Shown: positions 46,545-54,997 of the stretch, in pieces
Layout of the letters: the number at the start of each line of letters is the position of its first letter
Position numbering within the stretch: position 1 is the first letter of the stretch
DNA from: Paraburkholderia sp. HP33-1
GTDB lineage: Bacteria; Pseudomonadota; Gammaproteobacteria; Burkholderiales; Burkholderiaceae
Assembly (NCBI RefSeq): GCF_021390595.1
Contig: NZ_JAJEJR010000003.1
Location: 930,001-994,000 of the forward strand
DNA: 64,000 nt
Reading direction: 5' to 3'
The notes under the pieces: model-generated
What the model saw: the letters and a program-made list of their open reading frames with translations, nothing else
What the model was told of the DNA's origin: nothing
Databases searched by the model: none
Position numbers and translations under genes: made by a program

Positions 46545-47904
46545 GCGCAGCCCGCCGCTGGCGACCGTTCCTGGGTTCCTCGCCGGTCGGCGTGAATAGC
46601 TGCACGGCCCAGGGCGCGTGCCCGGGCGTCGCTGCCCGGCCTCCGATGCAGAACGGTTGCTCCCGATCGAACCACGCGTCTTCCATCGCGACGGCGAAGA
46701 GCACCGTATCGTTGCCCGTCGCGTAGGTCGCGCGTTCCTCGCGCGCGAGGCGCCGCCGCGACAGACCGCGCATGCGCTGGCGCGCAAGCGTCGGTACGTG
46801 CGCGCGCGATGCCACGACGGCCTGGTCGAGCCACTGGCTCGCGTCGTGCTCGCTGGCGTCGGGGGGCATGCGCAGGCCGATCACCAGTTCGCGCGCCGTG
46901 CCATCGCCAGTGTCAAACGGCGGGTCGATCCAGAAGCCGCCCTCTTCTTCGTTGAATGCGCGGACGCGATAACCTTGCCGTATCGTCGCCAATGCTTCGT
47001 TGAGCCAGTTGAGCAGCGGATCGAACGAAGCGAGCAGTTCCATGTAATCGAACGCCGGGAAGGCCGGCACGCCGCGCGCGGGTTGCAGCGCCGCGAGCGC
47101 GCCGCTCATGCCAGCCAGCACACGGTGCAGCTCGACCGGATGCGAGACGCCCGAGGCAAGCGTCGCTTCGACCTCCGGCAACCGGCTCCAGAGCGCGCAG
47201 AGCTGCCGCTCGATCTGCGCGACGTCGTCGAGTTCTTCCGCGCGCTGGGCCGCCTGAAGACGTCCAGCCAGAAAAACGCATTTTTCGCGGATCTGCATCA
47301 AGAGACGCATCACGCGTTGCCCGAGCAATGAATCGGGCTGCACGAACGGGCACGGCGCGGCAAATTCCGTGATGGCCACGCCGCCGCCCTGTTGTTTGAC
47401 ACGCAGGAGCGGTAAGCGGTCGAACTCGTGGCGCCCGAGATCCGTCATCAGATGCAAACGTGGCGACCAAGTCGTGATCGAAGCCGGCTCGCCGCCCGAG
47501 ACCAGATCCGGCACATCGGCGCTTTCGGCCTGCCGGTAGCGTCCTGCCTGCGGGTCGATCTGTCCGCCGCGATAGAGCGGCGCAACCGCGAGATAGATCG
47601 TGACGGCTTCGTCCGGCTCGCTGAAGGCGCGAGTCACGTCCACCTCCAGAATCGGATCGTGCGGCGTATGGCGAATCACGAGGCCGTCGGCCAGGATCGC
47701 TTCCAGCGCGCTGATGCGCACGAGCCCCTGGGCCAATCCGGCCGCGTCGTGCTCAAGCGTCAGCACGCCCCAAAAATGCGGGCGCGCGGCACCGGCCAGC
47801 CATGCGGCATGGCCGGCCGCGTGCAGCGCCTGGGTCTGGAAATGCTGCGGCAGCAAGGGCATGCCGTCGAACCAGCAGACTGCGTCGGGAAATGGGATGC
47901 GCAT
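46537..47904 (-). CDS. tssK: T6SS baseplate protein TssK
   Basis: 455 residues beginning with VCWFDGMPLLPQHFQTQALHAAGHAAWL, the invariant TssK start, with SPRLHLMTDLGRHEFDRLPLLRVKQQGG, a helical middle, and a C-terminal domain. TssK (VasE/ImpJ) is the trimeric adaptor that joins TssF/G wedges to TssL/TssM. It follows tssJ after 33 bases. Confidence 0.93.
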   Translation of the reverse strand: MRIPFPDAVCWFDGMPLLPQHFQTQALHAAGHAAWLAGAARPHFWGVLTLEHDAAGLAQGLVRISALEAILADGLVIRHTPHDPILEVDVTRAFSEPDEAVTIYLAVAPLYRGGQIDPQAGRYRQAESADVPDLVSGGEPASITTWSPRLHLMTDLGRHEFDRLPLLRVKQQGGGVAITEFAAPCPFVQPDSLLGQRVMRLLMQIREKCVFLAGRLQAAQRAEELDDVAQIERQLCALWSRLPEVEATLASGVSHPVELHRVLAGMSGALAALQPARGVPAFPAFDYMELLASFDPLLNWLNEALATIRQGYRVRAFNEEEGGFWIDPPFDTGDGTARELVIGLRMPPDASEHDASQWLDQAVVASRAHVPTLARQRMRGLSRRRLAREERATYATGNDTVLFAVAMEDAWFDREQPFCIGGRAATPGHAPWAVQLFTPTGEEPRNGRQRRAAHA

Positions 47905-47937
47905 GGCGGAGTCTGAGTCCCCTCGAAGTGCCCTGCT

Positions 47938-48498
47938 TCAGCGTGCGGCCTGCACGCTCAGGTCCTGATCGCCCAGTTGCAGCAACGCTTTAGGTGGACC
48001 CGTGTCCAGCCTCACGCGATGTGCGCCCAGCGTTTGATAGTTTGCGAAAACCACGACGCCGGCGCCGCGTTTGCCGCCAAAAGCGAATGGCGCCGACGGA
48101 ATCTGCTGGCCTGGCACGACCTCGTAGGACACGACGGTGAAGTCATCCGGATGATCGCGCCGCCACTGATCACGTTGCGAGAACCACTTCGCGGAAGGCA
48201 GGTTGAGCAGCGCCTCAAGCAGTTGCGGATTGTGCACGAGCACGACATCTATTGCTAAGGGCGTGTCGATATTGGCCTGGTCCGATACGGAGATCGCAAG
48301 CGTGTCCACCTGCACCTTCGGCAGCGCCGAGGAACAGGCGGCCAGGCCCAGCACTGCGAGTCCGGCAAGACACCAGCCGCGTAAAGCGCCGCATGGCGTC
48401 ACGCGTGTGCCCGCCCCCCGGACCGCCGATGTGCCGACCGATAACCTGGTGATCACTACGCCAACCCCATTGTGTGTGCGTCGTCTCTGGTCTGCCAT
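47938..48498 (-). CDS. tssJ: T6SS outer-membrane lipoprotein TssJ
   Basis: 186 residues. The lipobox LGLAACSS lies near residue 55, which is long for a lipoprotein signal; an internal GTG start may be the true one. The mature part (VQVDTLAISVSDQANIDTPLAIDVVLVHNPQLLEALLNLPSAKWFSQRDQWRRDHPDDFTVVSYEVVPGQQ) follows the transthyretin-like TssJ/VasD pattern. It anchors the TssM tip to the outer membrane. First gene of the leftward operon. Confidence 0.85.
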   Translation of the reverse strand: MADQRRRTHNGVGVVITRLSVGTSAVRGAGTRVTPCGALRGWCLAGLAVLGLAACSSALPKVQVDTLAISVSDQANIDTPLAIDVVLVHNPQLLEALLNLPSAKWFSQRDQWRRDHPDDFTVVSYEVVPGQQIPSAPFAFGGKRGAGVVVFANYQTLGAHRVRLDTGPPKALLQLGDQDLSVQAAR

Positions 48499-48955
48499 GA
48501 TCGCAGACGTTATGTGAATCGTCTCGCTCCGATTCGTATTTCTAATCGTTACGCATTCTTTTTCGTACTCGCAAATTCGCGCGTCGCCTAGTCTACAAGC
48601 GCAAATGGCATTAGCGCAACAACGACTATTACGCCGTGGTTATTCGGCGAATCACTAAGGCAATGTGAAAGGAATCCAAATGATCATAGAAATTATTAAA
48701 GCCGTGTGAAGGTAATCCAATTCGATGCGCGATAAATATCGTTTGAATTTTCCTGTTTCCTGGCATAAAGTCCTCACGGTCGATCTGCGAGTCAAGTGCG
48801 GCAATGACACGGGGCCTCTGTCATCGCGCCAACCATGAACGCGGCAATTCCCCCTTCGCCAGGCACGCGCGGGGCGTGCTGTATCGCATCCGACAAACGC
48901 ACTGCCTCATTTCGCTATCCAACGCAATAAAAAAACGAACGTTTTGGAGGTGAGC
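48499..48955. other. Divergent regulatory region of the T6SS operons
   Basis: 457 bases without a gene, locally AT-rich (48640-48780). It must contain the tssJ and tssB promoters. A 16-bp imperfect direct repeat (48664 and 48705) is listed separately. I looked for a sigma-54 site and found none convincing. Confidence 0.5.
48664..48720 (+). repeat. Direct repeat, possible operator of the T6SS
   Basis: TGTGAAAGGAATCCAA (48664-48679) and TGTGAAGGTAATCCAA (48705-48720), 14 of 16 identical and spaced 41 bases, about four helical turns. Such spacing suits a regulator binding the same face of the DNA. The regulator is unknown. Confidence 0.45.
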
Positions 48956-49519
48956 ATGGCCGACAGTACCCAGCACTGGTTCGAACGAAACAGACCGCCG
49001 CGTGTGCAGATCACGTACGACGTCGAGACGGGAAATGCCATTGAAAAGCGTGAGTTGCCGCTTGTTGTCGGCATTCTTGCCGATCTTTCCGGAAAGCCCG
49101 TTGAGCCGCTGCCGAAAATGACGGAGCGGCGTTTTGTCGATATCGACCGCGATAACTTCAACGACGTCATGAGGTCGGTCGCGCCGCGTCTCGCATTGCA
49201 GGTCGACAATACGCTCGCCGCCGACGGCAGCAAGATGAATGTCGAGCTCAACTTCGCGAACATCGACGACTTCGATCCCGTCAACATCGTCCAGCAAATC
49301 GCGCCGCTCAAGCAGCTATATGATGCGCGCCTGCGTTTGCGAGACCTCCTCACCAAGCTCGACGGCAACGACGAACTCGACCAACTGCTGCAGGAAGTCG
49401 TGAACGACCCGAAGGGCTTGAGCGAAATCCGCGCGGCCCATCCGCAGGATGCCGCGCCGGCACAACTGCCGTCGCCCGGCGCCGCGCCGGAATCGCCCGG
49501 CGAAACGCCGTCTGCCTGA
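48956..49519 (+). CDS. tssB: T6SS sheath protein TssB
   Basis: 187 residues from ATG 48956 behind GGAGGTGAGC. VQITYDVETGNAIEKRELPLVVGILADLSGKP, ERRFVDIDRDNFNDVM and LNFANIDDFDPVNIVQQI are the VipA/TssB pattern. It forms the contractile sheath with TssC. The C-terminus has a Pro/Ala-rich tail. First gene of the rightward operon. Confidence 0.95.
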   Translation: MADSTQHWFERNRPPRVQITYDVETGNAIEKRELPLVVGILADLSGKPVEPLPKMTERRFVDIDRDNFNDVMRSVAPRLALQVDNTLAADGSKMNVELNFANIDDFDPVNIVQQIAPLKQLYDARLRLRDLLTKLDGNDELDQLLQEVVNDPKGLSEIRAAHPQDAAPAQLPSPGAAPESPGETPSA

Positions 49520-49541
49520 GCTGTCACGCGAGGAGAAAAAC

Positions 49542-51011
49542 ATGTCTGATATACAGGCCGCCCCGCAGGCGGCACAGGTCACGCTGCTCGATCGCATCGT
49601 GCACGATGGCCACATGGCGCAATACGAAGAACAGCAGCAGCATGCGCGCGAACTGCTCGCCGAGTTCGCGCTGCAGGTGCTCGACAAGAACATGACCATC
49701 AGCCGCGACACGGTGGCGATGATCAATCACCATATCAGCAAGATCGACGAGCTGATCAGCGAGCAGCTCAACGAGGTTCTGCATCACCCCGACATGCAGG
49801 CGCTCGAATCGACGTGGCGCGGTCTGCATTTCCTCGTCAAGGGATCCGAAACGAGTTCGCGCCTGAAGCTGCGGCTGTTGAACGCCTCGAAGCAGGATCT
49901 GCAGAACGACCTCGAGAAGGCGATCGACGTCGACACGAGCGCGCTCTTCAAGAAGGTCTATGAAGAGGAATACGGTACGTTCGGCGGCCATCCGTTTAGC
50001 GTGCTCGTCGGCGATTACTACTTCACGCGCCAGACCCCGGACATCAGCCTGCTCGAAAAGCTCGCGTCGGTTGCGGCGGCCGCGCATGCGCCGTTCATTT
50101 CGGCCGCGCATCCGCAGCTCTTCGACATGACGAGTTTCACGGAACTCGGCGTGCCGCGCGATCTCTCGAAGATCTTCGAAACGATCGACATGCATCGCTG
50201 GCGCGCATTCCGCAAGAGCGAGGATTCGCGCTACGTCGCGCTCGTGCTGCCGCACGTCCTCATGCGCCGCCCGTACCATCCGGACAGCAATCCGGTCGAA
50301 GGCATGAACTTCTTCGAGGACGTGGACGGCACGGACCACTCGAAGTACCTGTGGGGCAACGCCGCCTATACGCTCGCGCAGCGCATCACCAACGCGTTTG
50401 CGCAATACAGCTGGTGCGCTGCGATTCGCGGCGTGGAAGGCGGCGGCGCCGTCGAGCGGCTACCCGATCACATCTTCCAGACGGCCTCGGGCGACAAGGC
50501 CATGAAATGCCCGACCGAGGTGGCCATTACCGACCGCCGCGAAAAGGAACTCGACGCGCTCGGCTTCATCGCGCTCGTGCACAAGAAGAATGAAGGCCTT
50601 GCGGTGTTCTTCGGCGGCCAGACGGCGAACCAGCCGGTCGCGTACAACACGGCGGAAGCGACCGCGAACGCGCGCATTTCGGCGATGTTGCCGTATATCC
50701 TCGCGGCTTCGCGCTTTGCGCACTACATCAAGGCCATCATGCGCGACAAGGTGGGCAGCTTCATGACGCGCGATAACGTGCGCAGCTACCTGAACACGTG
50801 GATTGCCGACTACGTGCTCGTCAACGATAACGCGCCGCAAGAAATCAAGGCGCAGTATCCGCTGCGAGAGGCGCGCGTCGACGTGACCGAAGTGCCCGGC
50901 AAACCAGGCGCGTATCGCGCGACGGTGTTCCTGCGGCCGCACTTCCAGCTCGAGGAACTCACCGCGTCGATCCGGCTCGTCGCAACGCTGCCGCCGCCGG
51001 CGGCCGCATGA
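49542..51011 (+). CDS. tssC: T6SS sheath protein TssC
   Basis: 489 residues from ATG 49542 behind AGGAG. It contains VipB/TssC blocks: LESTWRGLHFLVKGSETSSRLKLRLLNASKQDL, FGGHPFSVLVGDYYF, FTELGVPRDLSKIF, WCAAIRGVEGGGAVERLP, and a C-terminal GKPGAYRATVFLRPHFQLEELTASIRLVATLP. With TssB it builds the helical contractile sheath recycled by TssH. 22 bases separate it from tssB. Confidence 0.95.
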   Translation: MSDIQAAPQAAQVTLLDRIVHDGHMAQYEEQQQHARELLAEFALQVLDKNMTISRDTVAMINHHISKIDELISEQLNEVLHHPDMQALESTWRGLHFLVKGSETSSRLKLRLLNASKQDLQNDLEKAIDVDTSALFKKVYEEEYGTFGGHPFSVLVGDYYFTRQTPDISLLEKLASVAAAAHAPFISAAHPQLFDMTSFTELGVPRDLSKIFETIDMHRWRAFRKSEDSRYVALVLPHVLMRRPYHPDSNPVEGMNFFEDVDGTDHSKYLWGNAAYTLAQRITNAFAQYSWCAAIRGVEGGGAVERLPDHIFQTASGDKAMKCPTEVAITDRREKELDALGFIALVHKKNEGLAVFFGGQTANQPVAYNTAEATANARISAMLPYILAASRFAHYIKAIMRDKVGSFMTRDNVRSYLNTWIADYVLVNDNAPQEIKAQYPLREARVDVTEVPGKPGAYRATVFLRPHFQLEELTASIRLVATLPPPAAA

Positions 51012-51124
51012 TCGGCAAGTCGTCCGCAGGACATCGGCGCATAGTCGCCACCTCAATCCACTGAACGCGCGCGGAGCCGCCATCGCGGCCCGTGCGGTTC
51101 TCTCTGCTTCGGGAGCAGCACACC

Positions 51125-51622
51125 ATGGATTCGATCGTTCTCGATCTCGGTGAAGACATCAAAGGCGAATGCGTACTGGAGGGCTACAAGGACAAGATCG
51201 AGTTGATGTCGTACAGCCACAATGTGGCCATGCAGGTGACCAACGACGTCAGCAATTCGGAGCGCACGTCGGGCAAGCCGCATGTCGGTGAGTTCACCGT
51301 TACGAAGTTCATCGACGTCTCCACGCCGACGCTCAACGAATACTGCTGCGGCGGCAAAGCCATCGCCACGGCGAAGGTCGTGGTGGGCCGCAACGCTGCG
51401 GAAAGCGACGGCAAGATCATGCCGTTCATCACCTATACCCTCGACAACGTGGTGCTGAGTAACGTCAGCGTTTCTGGCGGTGCGGGCGGCAAGCCCGTCG
51501 AAACACTTTCGCTGAACTTCACCAAGATCAAGTGGGAAATGACGGCACAGAAAGACGACGGGTCCAAGGAGGGTACGGCGGCATCGACGTGGGACATGGC
51601 CGCCAACAAGCTCGATAAGTAA
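51125..51622 (+). CDS. hcp: T6SS inner-tube protein Hcp
   Basis: 165 residues from ATG 51125. SIVLDLGEDIKGECVLEGYKDKIELMSYSHNVAMQVTND, KPHVGEFTVTKFIDVSTPTLNEYCCGGKAI and VETLSLNFTKIKWEMTAQKDDG are the Hcp (TssD) pattern. Hexameric rings stack to form the expelled tube and may chaperone effectors. No C-terminal effector fusion. Confidence 0.95.
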   Translation: MDSIVLDLGEDIKGECVLEGYKDKIELMSYSHNVAMQVTNDVSNSERTSGKPHVGEFTVTKFIDVSTPTLNEYCCGGKAIATAKVVVGRNAAESDGKIMPFITYTLDNVVLSNVSVSGGAGGKPVETLSLNFTKIKWEMTAQKDDGSKEGTAASTWDMAANKLDK

Positions 51623-51640
51623 AGTCCAGGTCGCCCGTCC

Positions 51641-52135
51641 ATGCCGGACAGCCGTTCTCGCACACTCATCGCGCCGATGCCGCTCTTCGAGCGGCTGGCC
51701 GATGACGCGCCATTCGAGCGCGAGGAGCGGGTTGGCGAACCCGCTGCACGCATGCTCGATGCGGATGGACTGCGCGCATCGGTCCGCGCCGAGCTACTGC
51801 GGCTTCTGAACACGCGCCGTGGCAAGCCGCGCGTACCGCGTGCACCTGATGTGCTGCTTTACGGCTTGCCCGACTGGAGTGCGAAGGATGCAGCGCGCGC
51901 CGAGGACCGGGCGGTGATCGAGCGCGAGATAGCCGTTGCCATCCGTGTGTTCGAGCCGCGTCTGCGCGGTCCGCGCGTGAAGATCGAGCCCGAAGCAGGC
52001 ACACCTTGGCGCCTGTGCCTGCGCGTCATGGGAACGTTGCGCGGTAACGATGGCGTGGAGCATCCCGTGACCTACGTCGCCGGTTTGGACGGCGATATGC
52101 AGTCCATCGGAATTGTTGATGAACGACTCGCTTGA
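51641..52135 (+). CDS. tssE: T6SS baseplate protein TssE (gp25-like)
   Basis: 164 residues: APMPLFERLADD, RASVRAELLRLLNTRRGKPRVP, DVLLYGLPDWSA, and VIEREIAVAIRVFEPRLRGPRVKIEP, the gp25/TssE fold with the conserved EFPR-like region (here IRVFEPRL). Part of the baseplate wedge. Its end overlaps the tssF start by 17 bases. Confidence 0.93.
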   Translation: MPDSRSRTLIAPMPLFERLADDAPFEREERVGEPAARMLDADGLRASVRAELLRLLNTRRGKPRVPRAPDVLLYGLPDWSAKDAARAEDRAVIEREIAVAIRVFEPRLRGPRVKIEPEAGTPWRLCLRVMGTLRGNDGVEHPVTYVAGLDGDMQSIGIVDERLA

Positions 52136-53906
52136 CGAAGAACTGCTCGACTACTATCAGCGCGAGCTGATCTGGCTGCGCCATGCGAGCGAGAGCTTTG
52201 CCGAGCGATATCCGAAGATCGCGCGCCGGCTCGAACTGGGGTCCGGTGAAAGCGCCGATCCGCACGTCGAGCGTCTGATTGAGAGCTTTGCAGTCCTGAC
52301 GGCGCGCATCCAGCGCACACTCGACGACGAATACGCCACCCTCACCGACGGCCTGCTCGAACAGCTTTATCCGTACGCTTCCCGGCCGGTGCCGTCCATG
52401 ACGATCGCGCACTTCGAGCCGGATCCGACGCAAGGCAGCATCGCTACCGGTTACCGCGTGCCGCGCGGCACGCCGCTGCTGCACGTCGACGCGAGCGGCA
52501 CGGCAATCCACTGGCGCACGAGTTCCGAGGTCACGCTCTGGCCGCTCGCGCTCGATGCAGCGCACCTGCTCAATGCGGAAGAAGCTCAGGCGCTCACGGG
52601 CGATGCCTCGCTGCAATCTGCGCTGCGCCTCACACTGCGCGCCACCGGAGCATTTCCGCTCGGTGCGCTCCCGATCGAGCGTCTTCGCGTTCGGCTGGCG
52701 GGTTCGCCCGTGACCGCCGCGGCGCTTTACGATCTGCTGGGCGCGCACAGCGCCGCTTCCTGGCTGCGAACGCCGGATGGCACGCTGCACGGCCAGCTCG
52801 GCGTGCCCGCTCCGGTCGGTTTCGGCGAGGAAGACGCGCTGCTGCCGCTCGAAGACGGCGCGCATCCGGCATGCCGTCTGCTCGTTGAGTATTTCGCGTT
52901 TCCCGAGAAATTTACCTTCTTCGATTTGCCATTCGCGCCGCCGCCGCAGGCGAGCGAGCGCGTCGAACTGGTTATTGGCTTCACGGCGGCACCGCGCGGG
53001 CGCTTGACACTGCATCCGCACGATTTCACGCTCGGCTGCACGCCTGCTATCAACCTCTTCTCGCGAAGCTCCGAGCCGATAAGGCCCGACGGCACGATGC
53101 GCGAAATGCGCGTGAGTCCCGACGCGCACCGCGAATCGAGCACCGAGATCTACTCGTTGAGCAATGTGCGCATCGTCGCGGGTCGCACCGTGAACGACGT
53201 TCCGCCGTGGCACGGCGCAGGCCATGGCGTGGCGTCCGATGTCTACTGGCATGCCCGGCGCGTCACCGGACTGCATCCGTCCCGGCCGGGAAGCGACGTG
53301 ATGCTGACGTTCGTCGATACGCGTTTCGATCCTGCGCTGCCCGCGCAGCGCACGCTCACCGCGGAGCTGCTGTGTACGAACCGGCATCTGGCCCACCGGC
53401 TCGCGCCGGGTACCGCGCTTTCGTTCGAAGTGCCGGGCCCCGTCGCGAGCGTGCGGCTCGCGCATCGTCCGACGCGTCAGATCACGGCCACACTCGACGG
53501 CAGTTCGCGGTGGCGCCTCGTGTCTCAGCTCGTCTTGAACCACGTCTCGCTCGTCGAAGGCCCTCAGGCGCTGCGGACACTACGCGAGATGCTCGTGCTG
53601 CACAATCCTGGCAACGAGGCGCCAGCGCAACGCCAGATCGCGGGCATCGCCGGGGTGTCGAGCGAGGCGATCGTCGCGCACGTGGGCACGGATGTCTGGC
53701 GCGGTTGGCGCAACGGTCTGCGCGTTCGTATCGAACTGGACGAAGCGCAATTCGTCGGTGCCAGCCCGGTCCTGTTCTCCGGCGTGCTCGCGCATTTCTT
53801 TTCGCTCTACGCGAGCGTCAACCGTTTCGTGCAGACCGTGCTCGTATGCGACGGTCGGGAGATCCACACATGGCGGCCGATGACGGGCAGCCCGCTCGCA
53901 CTCTGA
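52119..53906 (+). CDS. tssF: T6SS baseplate protein TssF
   Basis: 595 residues from ATG 52119 (two TTG codons directly precede it). The start LDEELLDYYQRELIWLRHASESFAERYPKIARRLEL is the family hallmark; YPYASRPVPSMTIAHFEPDP, NLFSRSSEPI and VYWHARRVTGLHPSRPGSDVMLTFVD follow. It forms the wedge with TssE and TssG. Overlaps tssG by 37 bases. Confidence 0.95.
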   Translation: MNDSLDEELLDYYQRELIWLRHASESFAERYPKIARRLELGSGESADPHVERLIESFAVLTARIQRTLDDEYATLTDGLLEQLYPYASRPVPSMTIAHFEPDPTQGSIATGYRVPRGTPLLHVDASGTAIHWRTSSEVTLWPLALDAAHLLNAEEAQALTGDASLQSALRLTLRATGAFPLGALPIERLRVRLAGSPVTAAALYDLLGAHSAASWLRTPDGTLHGQLGVPAPVGFGEEDALLPLEDGAHPACRLLVEYFAFPEKFTFFDLPFAPPPQASERVELVIGFTAAPRGRLTLHPHDFTLGCTPAINLFSRSSEPIRPDGTMREMRVSPDAHRESSTEIYSLSNVRIVAGRTVNDVPPWHGAGHGVASDVYWHARRVTGLHPSRPGSDVMLTFVDTRFDPALPAQRTLTAELLCTNRHLAHRLAPGTALSFEVPGPVASVRLAHRPTRQITATLDGSSRWRLVSQLVLNHVSLVEGPQALRTLREMLVLHNPGNEAPAQRQIAGIAGVSSEAIVAHVGTDVWRGWRNGLRVRIELDEAQFVGASPVLFSGVLAHFFSLYASVNRFVQTVLVCDGREIHTWRPMTGSPLAL

Positions 53907-54997
53907 CCGAGCGGCTGTTCGAGGCGCCGCATGCGTTCGAGTTTGCGCAGGCGGTGCGACTCCTCGAACTGCTGAAGCCGCATGCCCGGCCGCCCGGTAC
54001 GGGGCTCGATCCGCGCGAGGAGGCGCTGGCGTTCAGCGGTACGCTGTCGCCCGCGTTTCCTGCCAGCGTGCTGGGGCCGCTGAAACGCGATATGCCGCGC
54101 TCGCTCGCGCTTGATCCGGACGCGCGCCCCGAAGCCGCCGGGCGGCCGCAGTTGCAGGTCAATTCGTTTGCGCTGGGCGGCCCCGATGGACCGCTGCCCG
54201 GCGCGTGGCAAGAGTGGCTGCAGGATCGTCTGCGACGCAAGGACAGCGGGCCCGCGGCCTTCCTCGATATCTTCCAGCACCGGCTGCTCGCCCTGCTCTA
54301 TCACGCGCAGCGCAAGTACCGCAGCGCCGAACCGTTGCCAGCCTCGCTGGCGCGCCCGACCGATGTGGCGCTGCGCGCGCTCACGGGACTCGTCTGGCCG
54401 ACTTCGGGCGTGGCGTTCCCGGCCGCGCCAGCGCAGCGCGCGCAGGCCGGGCTCGACATGCGCGCGCTGCTCGCGCGCGCAGGGCTGTTCGCGAACCGCC
54501 GGCGCTCGCTCGCGGGCTTTGACGTCATGGCGCAGCATCACTTCGGCGTAACGGTGCGGTCCACACCGTTCGCGGGCGGCTGGCGAACGCTGCCCGATGC
54601 GAGCCGCACGGCCATCGGCTCAGCCGGCCGCAACCGCCGTCTCGGTGTGGACGCCGTGGCTGGAACGCGCATCTGGGACGAACATCGCGGCATTCGCGTG
54701 CGCCTCGGGCCACTGCGTCGTGAGCAATACGAAGCGTTTTTGCCGGGCGCGAACATGCATGTGGCCTTGCATGCGCTGGCGTCTGCCTGGTTCGGCGCCG
54801 AACTGCGGGTGCATCTCGAACTGCAGCTTTCGGCGGGCGAACTGCCGCGTCCGCGACTGTCGCGCGCGGCACCGCTGCGCCTCGGCTGGACCGCGTGGGC
54901 TGGCGCCGCCGAAACCGCCCCCGCGAGACTGGCGCGTTTCGCCCCGCACGAAGCTGACGCGCCGTCTGGCGCACGTTACGCCGCATCCCTGCCGTGA
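53870..54997 (+). CDS. tssG: T6SS baseplate protein TssG
   Basis: 375 residues from ATG 53870; the frame upstream is a shadow of tssF. LTERLFEAPHAFEFAQAVRLLELL, NSFALGGPDGPLPGAWQEWLQDRLRRKDSGPAAFLDIFQHRLLALLYHAQRKYR and GGWRTLPDASRTAIGSAGRNRRLGVDAVAGTRIWDEHRGIRVRLGPL identify TssG. Its stop overlaps the GTG start of tssH. Confidence 0.93.
   Translation: MAADDGQPARTLTERLFEAPHAFEFAQAVRLLELLKPHARPPGTGLDPREEALAFSGTLSPAFPASVLGPLKRDMPRSLALDPDARPEAAGRPQLQVNSFALGGPDGPLPGAWQEWLQDRLRRKDSGPAAFLDIFQHRLLALLYHAQRKYRSAEPLPASLARPTDVALRALTGLVWPTSGVAFPAAPAQRAQAGLDMRALLARAGLFANRRRSLAGFDVMAQHHFGVTVRSTPFAGGWRTLPDASRTAIGSAGRNRRLGVDAVAGTRIWDEHRGIRVRLGPLRREQYEAFLPGANMHVALHALASAWFGAELRVHLELQLSAGELPRPRLSRAAPLRLGWTAWAGAAETAPARLARFAPHEADAPSGARYAASLP

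Noticed and set aside
48750..48800. Sigma-54 promoter upstream of tssB (CTGGCATAAAG)
   Set aside because: A TGGCA-like half exists, but no TTGC at the required spacing follows.
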